Assembly (NCBI RefSeq): GCF_001424125.1
Contig: NZ_LMQI01000002.1
Location: 310,001 to 374,000 of the forward strand
Reading direction: 5' to 3'
Origin: Cellulomonas sp. Leaf395
GTDB taxonomy: Bacteria > Actinomycetota > Actinomycetes > Actinomycetales > Cellulomonadaceae
DNA length: 64,000 nucleotides
Both the position numbers and the translations under genes were made by a program. Positions 1-8,835 of the stretch are shown here, piece by piece. Position 1 is the first letter of the stretch. Each line of letters starts with the position of its first letter. Under the pieces are notes generated by a model. It searched no databases. It saw only the letters and a program-made list of their open reading frames with translations, and was not told where the DNA came from.

Positions 1-37
1 CCACCGTGCCCGCCGCGTCGGCTGCTGGCAAGGGCGA

Positions 38-499
38 TCAGGCCCAGTCGAGCAGCGGCTGCCCGGCCTCGACGGTCTCGCCGTCGGCCACGAGGTGGGT
101 CAGCAGGCCGGGGTCGGCCTGGAGCGCGACGACGGGGCAGATCGTCGCCAGCCCGGCCGCGGACACGTCGACCGGGGACCAGGTCACCAGCCGGTCCCCC
201 GCCCGCACCGTCTGCCCGCCCTCGACGTGGAGCGCGAAGCCCTGGCCGGCGAGCCCCACGGTGTCGATGCCGAGATGGACGAGGATCGTCCGGCCCTCAC
301 CGAGCTCCAGGGCGAAGGCGTGCGGGTGCAGGGCGCCCACCACTCCGTCGGCGGGCGCGAGCACGGTCTGGTGCTGGACGTGCTGCGGTTCCAGGGCGAT
401 GCCGGGACCGACCATGCCCTCGGCGAAGACGGGGTCCGGAACCGCCGACACGGGTCGGACGACCCCGGCCAGGGGGCTGAGCAGCCGCAGGGTGGTCAT
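38..499 (-). CDS. crr: PTS EIIA component, glucose/GlcNAc type
   Basis: Cytosolic EIIA of the glucose superfamily (153 aa), which relays phosphate from HPr to an EIIB. The phosphorylated histidine is H75 in the motif VHLGIDTV, and the helper histidine is H60 in HPHAF. The length fits a free-standing EIIA. It lies 23 bp downstream of the EIIB gene on the same strand, so the two are probably co-transcribed, divergent from ptsI. No EIIC membrane component or HPr is present in the window, so sugar specificity cannot be read from context; glucose or N-acetylglucosamine is most likely. The 37 bases to the left of its stop codon hold nothing I recognise. Confidence 0.9.
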   Translation of the reverse strand: MTTLRLLSPLAGVVRPVSAVPDPVFAEGMVGPGIALEPQHVQHQTVLAPADGVVGALHPHAFALELGEGRTILVHLGIDTVGLAGQGFALHVEGGQTVRAGDRLVTWSPVDVSAAGLATICPVVALQADPGLLTHLVADGETVEAGQPLLDWA

Positions 500-522
500 C
501 CGTCACACCCCGCCGCGGCCGG

Positions 523-753
523 TCAGCGCAGGCTGTCGAGCTCTGCGGCGAGGTTGTCGGCCTCCGGGCCGACGATCACCTGGACGATGCGGCCCGACCG
601 CACCACGCCGAACGCGCCGCTGGCCTTGAGGGCCACCTCGTCGACCAGATGGGCGTCGCTCACCTCGACGCGGAGCCGGGTGATGCACGGCTCGAGGTCG
701 ACGACGTTCGCGTCGCCGCCCAGCGCTGCGAGGATCTGCTCTGCCTTGCTCAA
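523..753 (-). CDS. PTS EIIB domain protein, glucose/GlcNAc type
   Basis: Small free-standing EIIB (76 aa) that passes phosphate from EIIA to sugar held by an EIIC. The phosphorylated cysteine is C23 in the motif LEPCITRLRVEV. I chose the TTG at 751-753 as the start because a GGGGAG ribosome-binding site lies 6-7 nt upstream and the coding sequence then begins MSKAEQIL, typical of the family. A longer reading frame reaches 822 but adds a low-complexity, non-conserved extension. A minus-strand TAGGCT hexamer at 798-803 would give a leader of about 38 nt. It forms a likely operon with the EIIA gene. Confidence 0.85.
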   Translation of the reverse strand: MSKAEQILAALGGDANVVDLEPCITRLRVEVSDAHLVDEVALKASGAFGVVRSGRIVQVIVGPEADNLAAELDSLR

Positions 754-920
754 TGGAACTCCCCAGCTCACTCGGCGCCGATCTGCGCCCGGGGGCAAGC
801 CTAACCCTGAGACGCCGCTCACACTTCGCAGCCGGCAACCGGCCCGTGCGGGTGTCAGGGTGGCGTCCGCGGACGTCGAGGGACCACACTGCCGTCAGGT
901 CGACGAGGAGGTCCCGTCAG
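754..920. promoter_or_regulatory. divergent EIIB / ptsI control region
   Basis: This 167-bp gap separates divergent PTS genes. On the minus strand TAGGCT (798-803) is a good -10 for the EIIB-EIIA operon. On the plus strand an AGGAG ribosome-binding site (906-910) lies 10 nt before the GTG of ptsI. A GTCCGCGGAC palindrome lies mid-region (near 868) and could be an operator, but no regulator is identifiable from sequence. Confidence 0.5.
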
Positions 921-2630
921 GTGAGCTCGACGAGTGCGGTGCACGCGCCATCCCCCACGGTCATCACGGGGATCGGGGTGAGCCCTGGCCGCGTCGTCGC
1001 GCCCGCCGTGCTCATGCCCGACCCGATCGCCGAGCCGCCCTCGGGCCGGCGACTCCCACCCGGCACCGACTACGCGGCTGCCTCGAAGCGGATCGGCGCG
1101 GCGTCCGAGGTGGTCCGGGCCGCACTCGACGCCGCCGCCGACCGCGCTGACGGCGACAGCGCGGACCTCCTGCACGCCACCGCGGCGATCGCTGCGGACC
1201 CCACCCTCGTCGCCGACGCCGAGCAGCGCGTCGTGGACGACAGGCTGGTGCCCGAGCGGGCGGTCTGGGAGGCCGCGGAGGCGGTGTCCGCGCAGTTCGA
1301 GGCGCTCGGTGGCTACTTCGCGGAGCGCACGCGCGACATCGCCGACGTCCGCGACCGGCTGGTCGCGGAGCTCACCGGCCGACCCGCCCCGGGCGTGCCG
1401 GCGCACGAGGCACCGTTCGTGCTGGTCGCCGCGGACCTGGCGCCGGCGATCGTCGCGACGCTCGACGCTGCGCGGGTCCTCGCGATCGTCACCGGGACGG
1501 GAGGACCCACCTCGCACACCGCGATCCTCGCGCGCGCCCGCGGCATCCCGACGGTCGTCGCGGCCCGCGGTGCCGAGGCGGCGGTGCGCGCCGAGGGCCT
1601 GGTGCTCGTCGACGGCTCCGCCGGGACCGTGACGGTCGACCCCACCAAGGACCAGGTCGCGGCAGCCCTCGCGCTGGCCGCGCAGGTGCGGACGTTCGAC
1701 GGGCACGGGCACACCGCCGACGGCCACCACGTCGAGCTGCTGGCGAACGTGGGCGACCCCGCCGACGCCGCTCCGGCCGCGGCCGCCGGCGCCGAGGGCG
1801 TGGGGCTGTTCCGGACCGAGTTCGGGTTCCTCGACCGCGACGAGGCGCCCAGCATCGACGAGCAGGTCACCGCGTACCGCCGTGTGCTGTCCGCCTTCCC
1901 CGGTCGCAAGGTGGTCGTCCGCACGCTCGATGCCGGCGCCGACAAGCCCCTGCCGTTCCTGGCCGGCGACCCGGAGGTCAACCCCGCGCTCGGAGTCCGA
2001 GGGCTGCGCACCGCGGTCCGGCACCCCGAGGTGCTCCAGGACCAGCTCGCGGCGATCGCGCAGGCCACCGCCGCCGAGACCGCCGACGTGTGGGTCATGG
2101 CTCCGATGGTCTCGACCGTCGACGAGGCCCAGCAGTTCGTCGCGGCGTGCACCGCCCACGGGCTGCCCGTCGCCGGCGTGATGATCGAGGTGCCCAGCGC
2201 CGCCCTGGTGTCCGGGCCGATCCTGGCGCATGCGGCCTTCGCGAGCATCGGGACCAACGACCTCACGCAGTACGCGATGGCGGCCGACCGCCTGCTCGGC
2301 TCCGTCGCCGAGCTGTCCGACCCCTGGCAGCCCGCCGTGCTGCTCCTCGTCGCCGCGGCGTGCGCCGGAGGCGCCCAGCAGGGTCGGCCGGTCGGCGTCT
2401 GCGGCGAGGCCGCCGCCAACCCCGCGCTCGCGGTGGTCCTGGTCGGGCTCGGGGTCTCGTCCCTGTCCATGACCCCGCGCGCGCTCCCCGACGTCGCCGC
2501 GCTGCTGGCGGTGACCCCGCTCGACGAGTGCCGTCGCCTCGCCCAGCTGGCCCTCGCCGCGTCCAGCGCGGCCGACGCGCGAGCCGTCGTGCGCGCCGGG
2601 CTGCCCGTGCTGGAGGAGCTCGGGCTCTGA
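921..2630 (+). CDS. ptsI: phosphoenolpyruvate-protein phosphotransferase (PTS enzyme I)
   Basis: Enzyme I (569 aa) autophosphorylates from phosphoenolpyruvate and hands the phosphate to HPr, starting the PTS cascade in the cytosol. The phospho-histidine is H199 in GGPTSHTAILARARGIP, linking the N-terminal HPr-binding part to the TIM-barrel PEP-binding part. The barrel carries GLFRTEFGFL, the metal-ligand region and the late active-site cysteine motif VGVCGEAA near residue 500. The GTG at 921 is preferred over an upstream ATG in frame at 753 because it has an AGGAG site and gives the normal family length. It diverges from the EIIB/EIIA genes; HPr must be encoded elsewhere. Confidence 0.95.
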   Translation: MSSTSAVHAPSPTVITGIGVSPGRVVAPAVLMPDPIAEPPSGRRLPPGTDYAAASKRIGAASEVVRAALDAAADRADGDSADLLHATAAIAADPTLVADAEQRVVDDRLVPERAVWEAAEAVSAQFEALGGYFAERTRDIADVRDRLVAELTGRPAPGVPAHEAPFVLVAADLAPAIVATLDAARVLAIVTGTGGPTSHTAILARARGIPTVVAARGAEAAVRAEGLVLVDGSAGTVTVDPTKDQVAAALALAAQVRTFDGHGHTADGHHVELLANVGDPADAAPAAAAGAEGVGLFRTEFGFLDRDEAPSIDEQVTAYRRVLSAFPGRKVVVRTLDAGADKPLPFLAGDPEVNPALGVRGLRTAVRHPEVLQDQLAAIAQATAAETADVWVMAPMVSTVDEAQQFVAACTAHGLPVAGVMIEVPSAALVSGPILAHAAFASIGTNDLTQYAMAADRLLGSVAELSDPWQPAVLLLVAAACAGGAQQGRPVGVCGEAAANPALAVVLVGLGVSSLSMTPRALPDVAALLAVTPLDECRRLAQLALAASSAADARAVVRAGLPVLEELGL

Positions 2631-2651
2631 CGCGCGTGTGAGGATGGCGGC

Positions 2652-3035
2652 GTGAGACCCGACTCCTTCTACGCGGCGATCGGCGGGCACGAGACGTTCG
2701 TCCGGCTGGTCGACGAGTTCTACCGCGGCGTGGCCGACGACCCCGTGCTGCGCCCCATGTACCCGGAGCAGGACCTCGGCCCCGCCGCCGAGCGCCTGAC
2801 GCTGTTCCTCGAGCAGTACTGGGGCGGTCCGACCACCTACTCCGACGAGCGCGGGCACCCGCGCCTGCGCATGCGGCACGCACCGTTCAAGGTGAACCCC
2901 GACGCGCGCGACCGGTGGCTGCTGCACATGCGGGCCGCGGTCGACAGCCTCGACCTCGCACCGATGCACCAGGCGCAGCTGTGGGACTACCTGGAGCGAG
3001 CCGCGCACTCGATGCTCAACACGTTCGACGACTGA
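2652..3035 (+). CDS. glbO: group II truncated hemoglobin
   Basis: Truncated hemoglobin of the trHbO type (127 aa), a 2-on-2 globin binding heme and oxygen, often linked to respiration under low oxygen or to reactive-species detoxification. Visible hallmarks are FYRGV with the distal-side tyrosine Y24, the proximal histidine H76 in MRHAPFKV, and the family-typical tryptophan W89 (DRWLLHM). The length is normal. It starts with GTG 21 bp after ptsI stops. A GAGGAT hexamer 6 nt upstream could serve as a weak leaderless promoter, so co-transcription with ptsI is possible but not certain. Confidence 0.92.
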   Translation: MRPDSFYAAIGGHETFVRLVDEFYRGVADDPVLRPMYPEQDLGPAAERLTLFLEQYWGGPTTYSDERGHPRLRMRHAPFKVNPDARDRWLLHMRAAVDSLDLAPMHQAQLWDYLERAAHSMLNTFDD

Positions 3036-3105
3036 GGTTCCTGCGACGGACGTCACGCGCCGCACACACCCTGGCAGGCCCGTCCATCGTGAGACGCTGC
3101 CGTCC

Positions 3106-3975
3106 ATGACGACCGAGCCCGACCCGACCGCCTCCGTGCTCGACATCCTCCGGCTCGAGGACGACCCCACCACCCCCGACCTGTTCTCCGGCCGGAGCCT
3201 GCCGCAACCGCGCGGGCGGGTCTTCGGGGGCCAGGTGCTCGCGCAGGCGCTGCTCGCGGCGGGCCGCACCGTGGACGACGCCCGCCTGCCGCACTCGATG
3301 CACGGGTACTTCCTGCGTGCGGGTGACGTGCGCGAGCCCATCGCGTTCGCGGTCGAGCGGCTGCGGGACGGCCGGTCGTTCAGCGCCCGCCGCACGCACG
3401 CCCTGCAGGGCGGCGACGCGATCCTGTCGATGATCGCGTCGTTCCAGGAGGACCAGCCCGGGATCGACTACGCCGACCCCATGCCGACCGACATCCCGGG
3501 TCCGGACGAGGTGCCGTCGGCCCTCGAGCTGCTCGGCGGCATCGACCACCCGGTCGCCAAGTTCTGGACGCAGGAGGCCGCGTTCGACGTCCGCCACGTC
3601 GACGGAGCGATCTACCTGGGCCCGCCCAAGGAGGCGGTCGGCCAGCAGGCGGTGTGGTTCCGCTCGCGCGGTCCCTTGCCCGACGACCAGCTCCTGCACC
3701 GTGCGCTGCTGGCCTACGCGTGCGACCAGGTGATGCTCGAGCCGATCCTGCGGCGGGCCGGCCAGTCGTGGCGCACTCGTGGCCTGTCGATCGCCAGCCT
3801 CGACCACGCCATGTGGTGGCACCGCGACGTACGGGTGGACGAGTGGCACGTGTACGTCCAGTCGACGCCGAGCGCCCAAGGTGGTCGCGGGCTCGGCGCC
3901 GCCCGGGTGTTCACGCAGGACGGGACGCTCGTCGCGTCCGTCGCGCAGGAGGGCATGGTCCGCTTCCCGGACTGA
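3106..3975 (+). CDS. tesB: acyl-CoA thioesterase II
   Basis: TesB-type thioesterase (289 aa) hydrolysing medium/long acyl-CoA to fatty acid and CoA. It has the double-hotdog architecture. The N-terminal domain carries RVFGGQVLAQAL and SMHGYFLRAGD. The C-terminal domain carries the catalytic set recognisable from E. coli TesB: Asp in SLDHAMWWH, the Ser region STPSAQGGRGL, and Gln in SVAQEGMVR. Full length compared with the family. It lies 70 bp after the globin on the same strand, with an ATG start. The physiological substrate is unknown; TesB enzymes are usually housekeeping. Confidence 0.93.
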   Translation: MTTEPDPTASVLDILRLEDDPTTPDLFSGRSLPQPRGRVFGGQVLAQALLAAGRTVDDARLPHSMHGYFLRAGDVREPIAFAVERLRDGRSFSARRTHALQGGDAILSMIASFQEDQPGIDYADPMPTDIPGPDEVPSALELLGGIDHPVAKFWTQEAAFDVRHVDGAIYLGPPKEAVGQQAVWFRSRGPLPDDQLLHRALLAYACDQVMLEPILRRAGQSWRTRGLSIASLDHAMWWHRDVRVDEWHVYVQSTPSAQGGRGLGAARVFTQDGTLVASVAQEGMVRFPD

Positions 3976-4040
3976 CGTGCTGGGACCTGCCTGGACCCAC
4001 ACAGCGCGCGGATCCGCACTCTGCGGGCGACACTGCCCGC

Positions 4041-5045
4041 ATGGTCCGCCTGCGCCGCGTCCGCATCGACGCCCCCGGCTGGTCGCGACGTCGCGCCGGT
4101 CGGGGGTTCGTGTACCTCGACCTGGACAAGGTCCGCATCGTCGACGACGAGCACCTCGAGCGGATCACCACGCTCGCGATCCCGCCCGCGTGGCGCGACG
4201 TCTGGATCAGTCCCTGGCCCAACGGCCACATCCAGGCCGCCGGCCTCGACGACGCTGAGCGGCGCCAGTACCTGTACCACCAGCAGTGGACGCGGCGCCG
4301 CGGACGCCTGAAGCACGACCACGTGCTCGACGTCGCCCGCCGCCTGCCCGCCGCGCGGCGACGCGTCCGCGCGGACCTGGCACTCGACGGGATGCCGAAG
4401 GAGAAGGTGCTCGCCCTCGCCTTCCGGCTGCTCGACCTGGCGTACCTGCGGGTGGGCGGAGAGGGGTACGCGCTCCAGCACGGCTCCTACGGGCTGGCGA
4501 CGCTCCTGCGCTCGCACGTCCGGGTACTGGCGCCCGAGAGCGACGGTGACCCCGGGCGGGTCCACCTGAACTTCCCCGCCAAGTCCGGTCAGGTGCGGGA
4601 CAGCGTGGTGGAGGACGACGACGTCGCCACGCTCGTGCGGACGCTGACCCGGCGGCGGGACGACGGTCCCGAGCTGCTGGCCTGGCGCGACGACGACGGT
4701 GGATGGCATGACGTGACCAGCGCGGACGTCGGCGCCTACGTCAAGGCGCGGCTCGGCGGGGACGCGACGCCGAAGGACTTCCGCACGTGGCACGCCACGG
4801 TGCTGGCCGCGCGCGGGCTGGCCGACGTCGGTCCCCCGCCGGCCAGCGAGCGCGCGCGCAAGCGCATCGTGACCCAGGTGGTGCGCGACGTGGCCGAGGA
4901 GCTGGGGAACACCCCGGCGGTGTGCCGCTCCTCCTACATCGACCCCCGGGTGATCGAGCTGTGGGAGCGGGGCACGACGATCCGCGCCACACGGTCGCAG
5001 GCCGTCGCCGAGCGGGAGACCCTGGCGATGCTGAGCAGCGGCTGA
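4041..5045 (+). CDS. DNA topoisomerase IB, poxvirus/bacterial type
   Basis: Type IB topoisomerase (334 aa) that relaxes supercoils through a 3'-phosphotyrosyl intermediate. The N-terminal DNA-binding domain includes the family block IPPAWRDVWISPWPNGHIQA. The catalytic domain shows YALQHGSYGLATLL, KDFRTWHATV (the Arg/His catalytic pair region) and the nucleophile tyrosine in CRSSYIDPRVIELW. An in-frame reading runs upstream into tesB, but the ATG at 4041 starts a product of normal family length. Bacterial topoisomerase IB is scattered and often plasmid- or island-borne in other phyla; here base composition matches the neighbours, so transfer is not suggested. Confidence 0.93.
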   Translation: MVRLRRVRIDAPGWSRRRAGRGFVYLDLDKVRIVDDEHLERITTLAIPPAWRDVWISPWPNGHIQAAGLDDAERRQYLYHQQWTRRRGRLKHDHVLDVARRLPAARRRVRADLALDGMPKEKVLALAFRLLDLAYLRVGGEGYALQHGSYGLATLLRSHVRVLAPESDGDPGRVHLNFPAKSGQVRDSVVEDDDVATLVRTLTRRRDDGPELLAWRDDDGGWHDVTSADVGAYVKARLGGDATPKDFRTWHATVLAARGLADVGPPPASERARKRIVTQVVRDVAEELGNTPAVCRSSYIDPRVIELWERGTTIRATRSQAVAERETLAMLSSG

Positions 5046-5097
5046 GGATCCGTCACGACCGGGTGCGCATCGCTGTCGCGCGCCGCAGACTGCGCAG

Positions 5098-6711
5098 ATG
5101 GCCACCTCTGTCGACGACCTCCTGCCTGCGCCCGTGGCGGACACCCTCCCGGGTCTCGTCCCCGGTCTCGGTCCCGACGGCCGACCCCGTCCGGACGCTC
5201 CGCTGGTCGCGGTCACTGGCGTCACTGGGTACGTCGGCGGGCGGCTCGTTCCCGAGCTGCTCGCGGCCGGCTACCGCGTGCGGGCGATCGCCCGGCACCC
5301 CGACCGGCTGCGCGGCCGGGACTGGTACGGCGACGTCGAGGTGGTCGCCGCCGACGCCGCGGACCCGGAGCAGATCCGGGCAGCGCTCGACGGGACGCAG
5401 ATCGCGTACTACCTGATCCACTCGCTCGGCTCCGGCCGTCGGTTCGAGGCGACCGACCGGCACACCGCACTCGTCTTCGGGCAGGCGGCCCGCGAGGCCG
5501 GAGTGGGCCGGATCATCTACCTCGGAGGTCTGTACCCCGAGGGCGAGGACCTCTCCCCGCACCTCGAGTCCCGGACCGAGGTCGGCGAGATCCTCCTGGC
5601 CAGCGGCGTCCCGACCACCGTGCTGCGTGCAGCCGTCATCCTCGGGTCCGGGTCGGCGTCCTTCGAGATGATGCGTTACCTCACCGAGCGGCTGCCCGCG
5701 ATGACGGTCCCGCGCTGGGTGGAGAACCGGATCCAGCCGATCGCGATCCGGGACGTGCTCCGGTACCTGGTCGGCGCGGCCGCAATGCCGCCCGAGGTCA
5801 GCCGCGGGTTTGACATCGGCGGACCCGACGTCCTGACCTACCGCGACATGATGCAGCGGTACGCCGCGGCGGCAGCACTCAAGCGGCGGATCATCGTCGG
5901 GGTGCCGGTGCTGACCCCGAAGCTGTCCTCCCTGTGGGTGTCGCTGGTGACCCCGGTGCCGGGCGGTCTCGCGCGGCCGCTCGTCGAGTCGCTGGTGCAC
6001 GAGGTGGTGTGCGACGAGCACGACATCGCCGAGCACGTGCCGGACCCGCCCGACGGTCTGACCGGGTTCGACCGCGCCGTCCGGCTCGCGCTGCGGCGGG
6101 TCCAGGACGCGGCGGTCACCACGCGCTGGTCGTCGGCAGCCGTCCCCGGCGCACCTAGCGACCCGCTGCCGAGCGACCCCGACTGGGCCGGCGGATCGCT
6201 GTTCGTCGACGAGCGCCGGGTCACCGTCGACGCCTCGCCTGCGGCGCTGTGGCGGGTGCTCGAGGCCGTCGGCGGCGAGCGCGGCTGGTACTCGTGGGGC
6301 CTCGCGTGGCACATCCGAGGGGTGGCGGACCGACTCGTCGGCGGACCGGGCCTGCGCCGCGGGCGCCGGGACCCGCTGCAGCTGCTGGTGGACGACGCGG
6401 TGGACTTCTGGCGGGTCGAGGACATCGAGGAAGGAACCCTGATCCGGCTGCGCGCCGAGATGCGTGTGCCGGGGCTCGCGTGGCTGGAGCTGCGGGTCGA
6501 GCCCACAGGTCGTTCCGACGAGGCGCCCACCGTGTTCGCGCAGCGCGCCCTGTTCCACCCCAAGGGGCTTCTCGGACAGGCCTACTGGTGGTCGGTGTAC
6601 CCGTTCCACGGCATCGTCTTCGGCGGCATGCAGCGCAACATCGCCCGTGCCGCGGAGACGGCCGAACGGGCGCGCACCGACAGGCGCGTCACCGCCGCCG
6701 GCGGATCATGA
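5098..6711 (+). CDS. NmrA-like NAD(P)-binding oxidoreductase with DUF2867 domain
   Basis: A 537-aa protein with two parts. The first ~300 residues form an atypical short-chain-dehydrogenase/NmrA Rossmann domain: the dinucleotide motif VTGVTGYVGGRLV near residue 40, the acidic position after strand 2, and IAYYLIHSLGSG. The last ~170 residues match the DUF2867 lipid/START-like fold: VDASPAALWRVLEAVGGERG, WWSVYPFHGIVFGG. Family members are annotated as SDR oxidoreductases with unknown substrate. The ATG at 5098 is preceded by CAGACT 6 nt upstream, a degenerate leaderless promoter. Its 3' end overlaps the convergent thioesterase by 23 bp. Confidence 0.82.
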   Translation: MATSVDDLLPAPVADTLPGLVPGLGPDGRPRPDAPLVAVTGVTGYVGGRLVPELLAAGYRVRAIARHPDRLRGRDWYGDVEVVAADAADPEQIRAALDGTQIAYYLIHSLGSGRRFEATDRHTALVFGQAAREAGVGRIIYLGGLYPEGEDLSPHLESRTEVGEILLASGVPTTVLRAAVILGSGSASFEMMRYLTERLPAMTVPRWVENRIQPIAIRDVLRYLVGAAAMPPEVSRGFDIGGPDVLTYRDMMQRYAAAAALKRRIIVGVPVLTPKLSSLWVSLVTPVPGGLARPLVESLVHEVVCDEHDIAEHVPDPPDGLTGFDRAVRLALRRVQDAAVTTRWSSAAVPGAPSDPLPSDPDWAGGSLFVDERRVTVDASPAALWRVLEAVGGERGWYSWGLAWHIRGVADRLVGGPGLRRGRRDPLQLLVDDAVDFWRVEDIEEGTLIRLRAEMRVPGLAWLELRVEPTGRSDEAPTVFAQRALFHPKGLLGQAYWWSVYPFHGIVFGGMQRNIARAAETAERARTDRRVTAAGGS

Positions 6712-7183
6712 CCGGCTCCTCGAGGAACTCCGACCAGGCCTCCCGGTGCTCGGGATCGATGCGCCGCGGCGACCCCGTCGCGTTGTCGACCAGGACGAGC
6801 GTGGTCAGCGCCCGCGCGTAGATGACGCGCTTCGGGCCGACCTCGCCCGCGTCGCGCACCTCGTAGCAGACGTCCAGGCTGGCGCCGCCGAGGTGCCCCA
6901 GCCACATCTCCACGATCACCGGCGTGCGGCGGTAGCCGAGCGGCTTGAGGTACTCGATCTCCTGCCGGGCCACGAGCGTGGACACCTCCGCACCGGGGCC
7001 GGCGTCGATGACAGCCGTGGGGAACGCGCTCTCGACGCGGCTTCCGTCGGGAGCCACGGGATGGCTCCAGAAGGCCTCGATCCGGGCCTCCTCCAGCAGC
7101 CGGAGCATCTCCACGTTGTTCACATGCTGATAGGCGTCCATGTCCGACCAGCGCAGCTGCACCGGGACCTCGAGGCGAGTCAT
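6689..7183 (-). CDS. hotdog-fold acyl-CoA thioesterase (4HBT family)
   Basis: A 164-aa single-hotdog thioesterase of the 4-hydroxybenzoyl-CoA/YbgC group, hydrolysing an unspecified acyl-CoA. The signature is LRWSDMDAYQHVNNVEMLRLLEEAR near residues 9-33, with the catalytic aspartate in SDMDAYQHVNN. The ATG at 7183 lies exactly 7 nt from a minus-strand TAGGAT hexamer, supporting a leaderless transcript and this start over longer in-frame alternatives reaching 7570. It sits 20 bp below the GTPase gene but seems to have its own promoter inside that gap and gene end. It overlaps the convergent oxidoreductase by 23 bp. Confidence 0.87.
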   Translation of the reverse strand: MTRLEVPVQLRWSDMDAYQHVNNVEMLRLLEEARIEAFWSHPVAPDGSRVESAFPTAVIDAGPGAEVSTLVARQEIEYLKPLGYRRTPVIVEMWLGHLGGASLDVCYEVRDAGEVGPKRVIYARALTTLVLVDNATGSPRRIDPEHREAWSEFLEEPVMIRRRR

Positions 7184-7190
7184 GCGCTCG

Positions 7191-7196
7191 ATCCTA
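7191..7196 (-). promoter_or_regulatory. -10 hexamer of the hotdog thioesterase gene
   Basis: TAGGAT on the minus strand, separated by 7 nt from the ATG at 7183. This matches the TANNNT-N6/7-start arrangement of leaderless genes repeated through the window. Confidence 0.55.
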
Positions 7197-7203
7197 GGAG
7201 CGG

Positions 7204-8835
7204 TCAGGCCGCGGCCTTCGACGCCGACGCGCGGCACCGGGCCAGCGCATCCATCTCCGTGGCCACCGGCCCGATGACGTGGTCGTGCACGGCCTGCGCC
7301 ACCGAGGCGCCCAGACGACGACGCGCCTTCGCAGCACGGCGACGACCCGCGAGAGCTCCCAGCACCCAGCCGAGCCCGGCGACGAGCAGCCCCGCCAGAA
7401 CTCCTCCGAGCAGCAGGACCGTCGGTGCGGGGAACCCCGACCACATCGGCGTCTCGGGAAGCGGCAGCTGGAGCCAGCCGAGGCCGCCGAGCAGGAGGAG
7501 CCAGAGGAGCCCCGCCGCCGCCACGAGGAGCAGCACCCACTGGAGGAACGCCAGGACACCCCACGTCCACGGCGCCCGGGCGCTGCCCAGCGGGACGCGT
7601 ACGACGGTCCGGTCCAGCACGTCGTCCAGGTTGACGTCCGCCGCGCGGGTCCGGGCGGCGAGCACCCAGTGGTCGGGTGCTCCGGCCGTCGCCGCGTCGA
7701 CGTACGAGCGCACCGCACTGAGCGCGGCGGACCGCTCGCCCGCGGCCGGAGCAGAGCGGGACGAGCGCAGCAGGTCGTCCTGGCCCGCCTGCACGCGCTC
7801 ACGCCCCAGGCCGAGGCGTCGCAGCGGGTCGGGACGCAGCCGGGCGACCCACCGCGTGACCGGCCAGCCGGTCGCGGCGCGCGCCGACCGCTTGGTCGAG
7901 CGCCGCACCGCGTCGGCGACCTCGTCCACGCCCGCCGCAGCCTCCCACGCGCGGACCAGTGTCGCGGCGGCACCGACCTCCCAGCGCGCGTCCGGTGGCG
8001 AACCGCAGGCCTCGACCAGCGCGCGCGCCGCCTGCCGCACGTCTGCCGTCACCCGCTCCGTCGCCGCGAGGCGTCGCTGCGCGGCGCGGGCCAACAGGTC
8101 GCGCAGCTCGGTGACGCCGATCCCGGTCGAGGCGCTCACCGCGAGCACCGGCGACGCACCCAGCCCGTCCTGCGCGGCGAGGCGCTGCAGGTCCGCCACC
8201 ATCGCCCGCTGCTCGGCGGGGGTCAGCCGGTCGGCCTGGTTGAGCACGAGGACCATGACGCCGGCGTGCTCGCGCAAGCCGCGCAGGTAGCGGGTGTGCA
8301 GGGCCGCGTCGGCGTACTTCTGCGGGTCCACCACCCAGACCAGCAGATCGACCCGCTCGTACAGGCGCTCGGCGATCGTGCGGTGCTCGGTCACCACGGA
8401 GTCGTGGTCGGGCAGGTCGAGGAGCACGAGGCCCGTCGCGGACTCCTGCAGGACACGGCTGCCGGCCACGTGCCGGTCGCGGACGTCGAGCCAGTCGAGC
8501 AGCTCGTCGGCGCCGTGCTGGTCACCGGCTCCGCTCCCGGAGCCTTTCGCGGGGACGATCACCGCCACCGGGTGCCCCGTGGTCGGGCGGCGCACCCCGG
8601 GCTCCGCGATGCGCGCGTCCGCGAGTGCGTTCAGCAGCGAGGACTTCCCCGAACCGGTCGCTCCCGCGAGTGCCACCACCGTGTACTCGCCGGACAGCGC
8701 GGCACGGTCGCGGGCCCGGGCCACCACCGCGGCGGGCGCCTCGAGCGTGGTGTCGGGCAGCCGTCCGCGCGCCAGAGTGATGGCCTCGTCCAGCGCCGCG
8801 ACCCGTCCGCGCAGCGTGCCGGTCGCCCCGCTCAC
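7204..8835 (-). CDS. dynamin-like GTPase, membrane-anchored member (pair B, second gene)
   Basis: A 543-aa GTPase of the YfjP/dynamin-like group. The P-loop is GATGSGKSS near residue 60, the G3 motif is DLPDHDS, and the G4-type sequence is VLNQAD. Two hydrophobic segments near residues 435-500 (WVLLLVAAAGLLWLLLLG and VLLLGGVLAGLLVAGLG) form a hairpin membrane anchor. The GTG start at 8835 overlaps the upstream GTPase stop as GTGA; in-frame starts reaching 8862 would give a 31-bp overlap and are less likely. By analogy with Streptomyces DynA/DynB, a peripheral and an integral dynamin pair, it may remodel membrane at septa. It is clearly paralogous to the gene at 13280-14767. Function is inference. 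Confidence 0.8.
   Translation of the reverse strand: MSGATGTLRGRVAALDEAITLARGRLPDTTLEAPAAVVARARDRAALSGEYTVVALAGATGSGKSSLLNALADARIAEPGVRRPTTGHPVAVIVPAKGSGSGAGDQHGADELLDWLDVRDRHVAGSRVLQESATGLVLLDLPDHDSVVTEHRTIAERLYERVDLLVWVVDPQKYADAALHTRYLRGLREHAGVMVLVLNQADRLTPAEQRAMVADLQRLAAQDGLGASPVLAVSASTGIGVTELRDLLARAAQRRLAATERVTADVRQAARALVEACGSPPDARWEVGAAATLVRAWEAAAGVDEVADAVRRSTKRSARAATGWPVTRWVARLRPDPLRRLGLGRERVQAGQDDLLRSSRSAPAAGERSAALSAVRSYVDAATAGAPDHWVLAARTRAADVNLDDVLDRTVVRVPLGSARAPWTWGVLAFLQWVLLLVAAAGLLWLLLLGGLGWLQLPLPETPMWSGFPAPTVLLLGGVLAGLLVAGLGWVLGALAGRRRAAKARRRLGASVAQAVHDHVIGPVATEMDALARCRASASKAAA

Noticed and set aside
855..3395. A minus-strand open frame of 846 codons antisense to ptsI and glbO
   Set aside because: Shadow of high-GC coding sequence; no domain resemblance.
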